Below the pieces are notes generated by a model that saw only the letters and a list, made by a program, of their open reading frames with translations, was not told the origin of the DNA and searched no databases. Source: Dasyornis broadbenti (lineage: Eukaryota > Chordata > Aves > Passeriformes > Dasyornithidae). Taken from it: DNA of 64,000 bases. The DNA lies in assembly GCA_013397935.1 (NCBI GenBank), contig VZRN01000794.1, positions 1,291,980 to 1,355,979 on the forward strand. The letters are read 5' to 3'. How positions within the stretch are numbered: position 1 is the stretch's first letter; every line of letters begins with the position of its first letter. Shown piece by piece: positions 63,859 to 64,000 of this stretch. A program made the position numbers and the translations under genes.

Positions 63859-63864
63859 AATAAA
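63859..63864 (+). terminator. HKDC1 polyadenylation signal
   Basis: AATAAA 467 bp after the HKDC1 stop, followed by a TG-rich stretch (TGGACTTTGGTCAGTGATG) at 63887-63905. The remaining bases to 64000 hold nothing recognised; HK1 is expected further downstream. Confidence 0.75.
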
Positions 63865-64000
63865 TTTGCAAGTAAAAGAAATTAATGGACTTTGGTCAGT
63901 GATGCTCCCCCCGCTGCTGCACTGGTTGGAAGTGTAATGTAATAGTTCGCTGAGTACAGGAGGCATGTTTAATAGATGAATGTAAAGGAAAAAATGTGAT

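Noticed and set aside
1..64000. CRISPR arrays, tRNA or rRNA genes, bacterial operon features
   Set aside because: No regularly spaced repeats were seen, no convincing tRNA B-box with cloverleaf, and the genes are spliced vertebrate genes.

Overview
The window looks like nuclear DNA from a bird. It has spliced vertebrate genes with GT/AG exon borders, CpG-island promoters, 3' ends of CR1 LINEs and avian-type endogenous retrovirus LTRs. The retroelement mix recalls passerine or other neoavian genomes, but that is recall and not a search result. All four genes are on the + strand, in the order SRGN - VPS26A - SUPV3L1 - HKDC1. This is the order of human 10q22.1 and chicken chromosome 6, where HK1 normally follows; it would lie just beyond the right edge.

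Layout: 1-6.3 kb, upstream flank of SRGN with no recognised gene. 6.35-8.83 kb, SRGN (serglycin), 3 coding exons, 150 aa. 9.05-9.48 kb, CpG island and a start-codon-only first exon (present twice) of VPS26A. Its 9 coding exons run to 20512 and encode 326 aa; the 3' UTR may reach about 21.97 kb. One solo-type LTR lies in intron 1. 22.14-22.6 kb, second CpG island and exon 1 of SUPV3L1: 15 exons to 39341, 773 aa, with CR1 copies in intron 1 and a 6-N gap before exon 3. 39.4-44.5 kb, intergenic. 44.67-63.39 kb, HKDC1: 18 exons, 917 aa, with an antisense LTR of about 1.09 kb plus primer-binding site in intron 14. 63.4-64.0 kb, HKDC1 3' UTR and flank.

Every exon join was checked for phase by hand. 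All four reading frames stay open from start to stop, and the lengths match the vertebrate families closely. The genes share a neighbourhood, not a pathway: SRGN is the secretory-granule proteoglycan core, VPS26A a retromer cargo-recognition subunit, SUPV3L1 the mitochondrial RNA helicase partner of PNPase, and HKDC1 a hexokinase-family protein.

I found no unknown biological system. The most notable details are the duplicated VPS26A start exon, a GC-AG intron in each of SUPV3L1 and HKDC1, a short uORF overlapping the SUPV3L1 start codon as ATGA, a partial duplication of SRGN exon 1, eroded nucleotide-binding motifs in the N-half of HKDC1, and a retroviral LTR that keeps its lysine-tRNA primer site.
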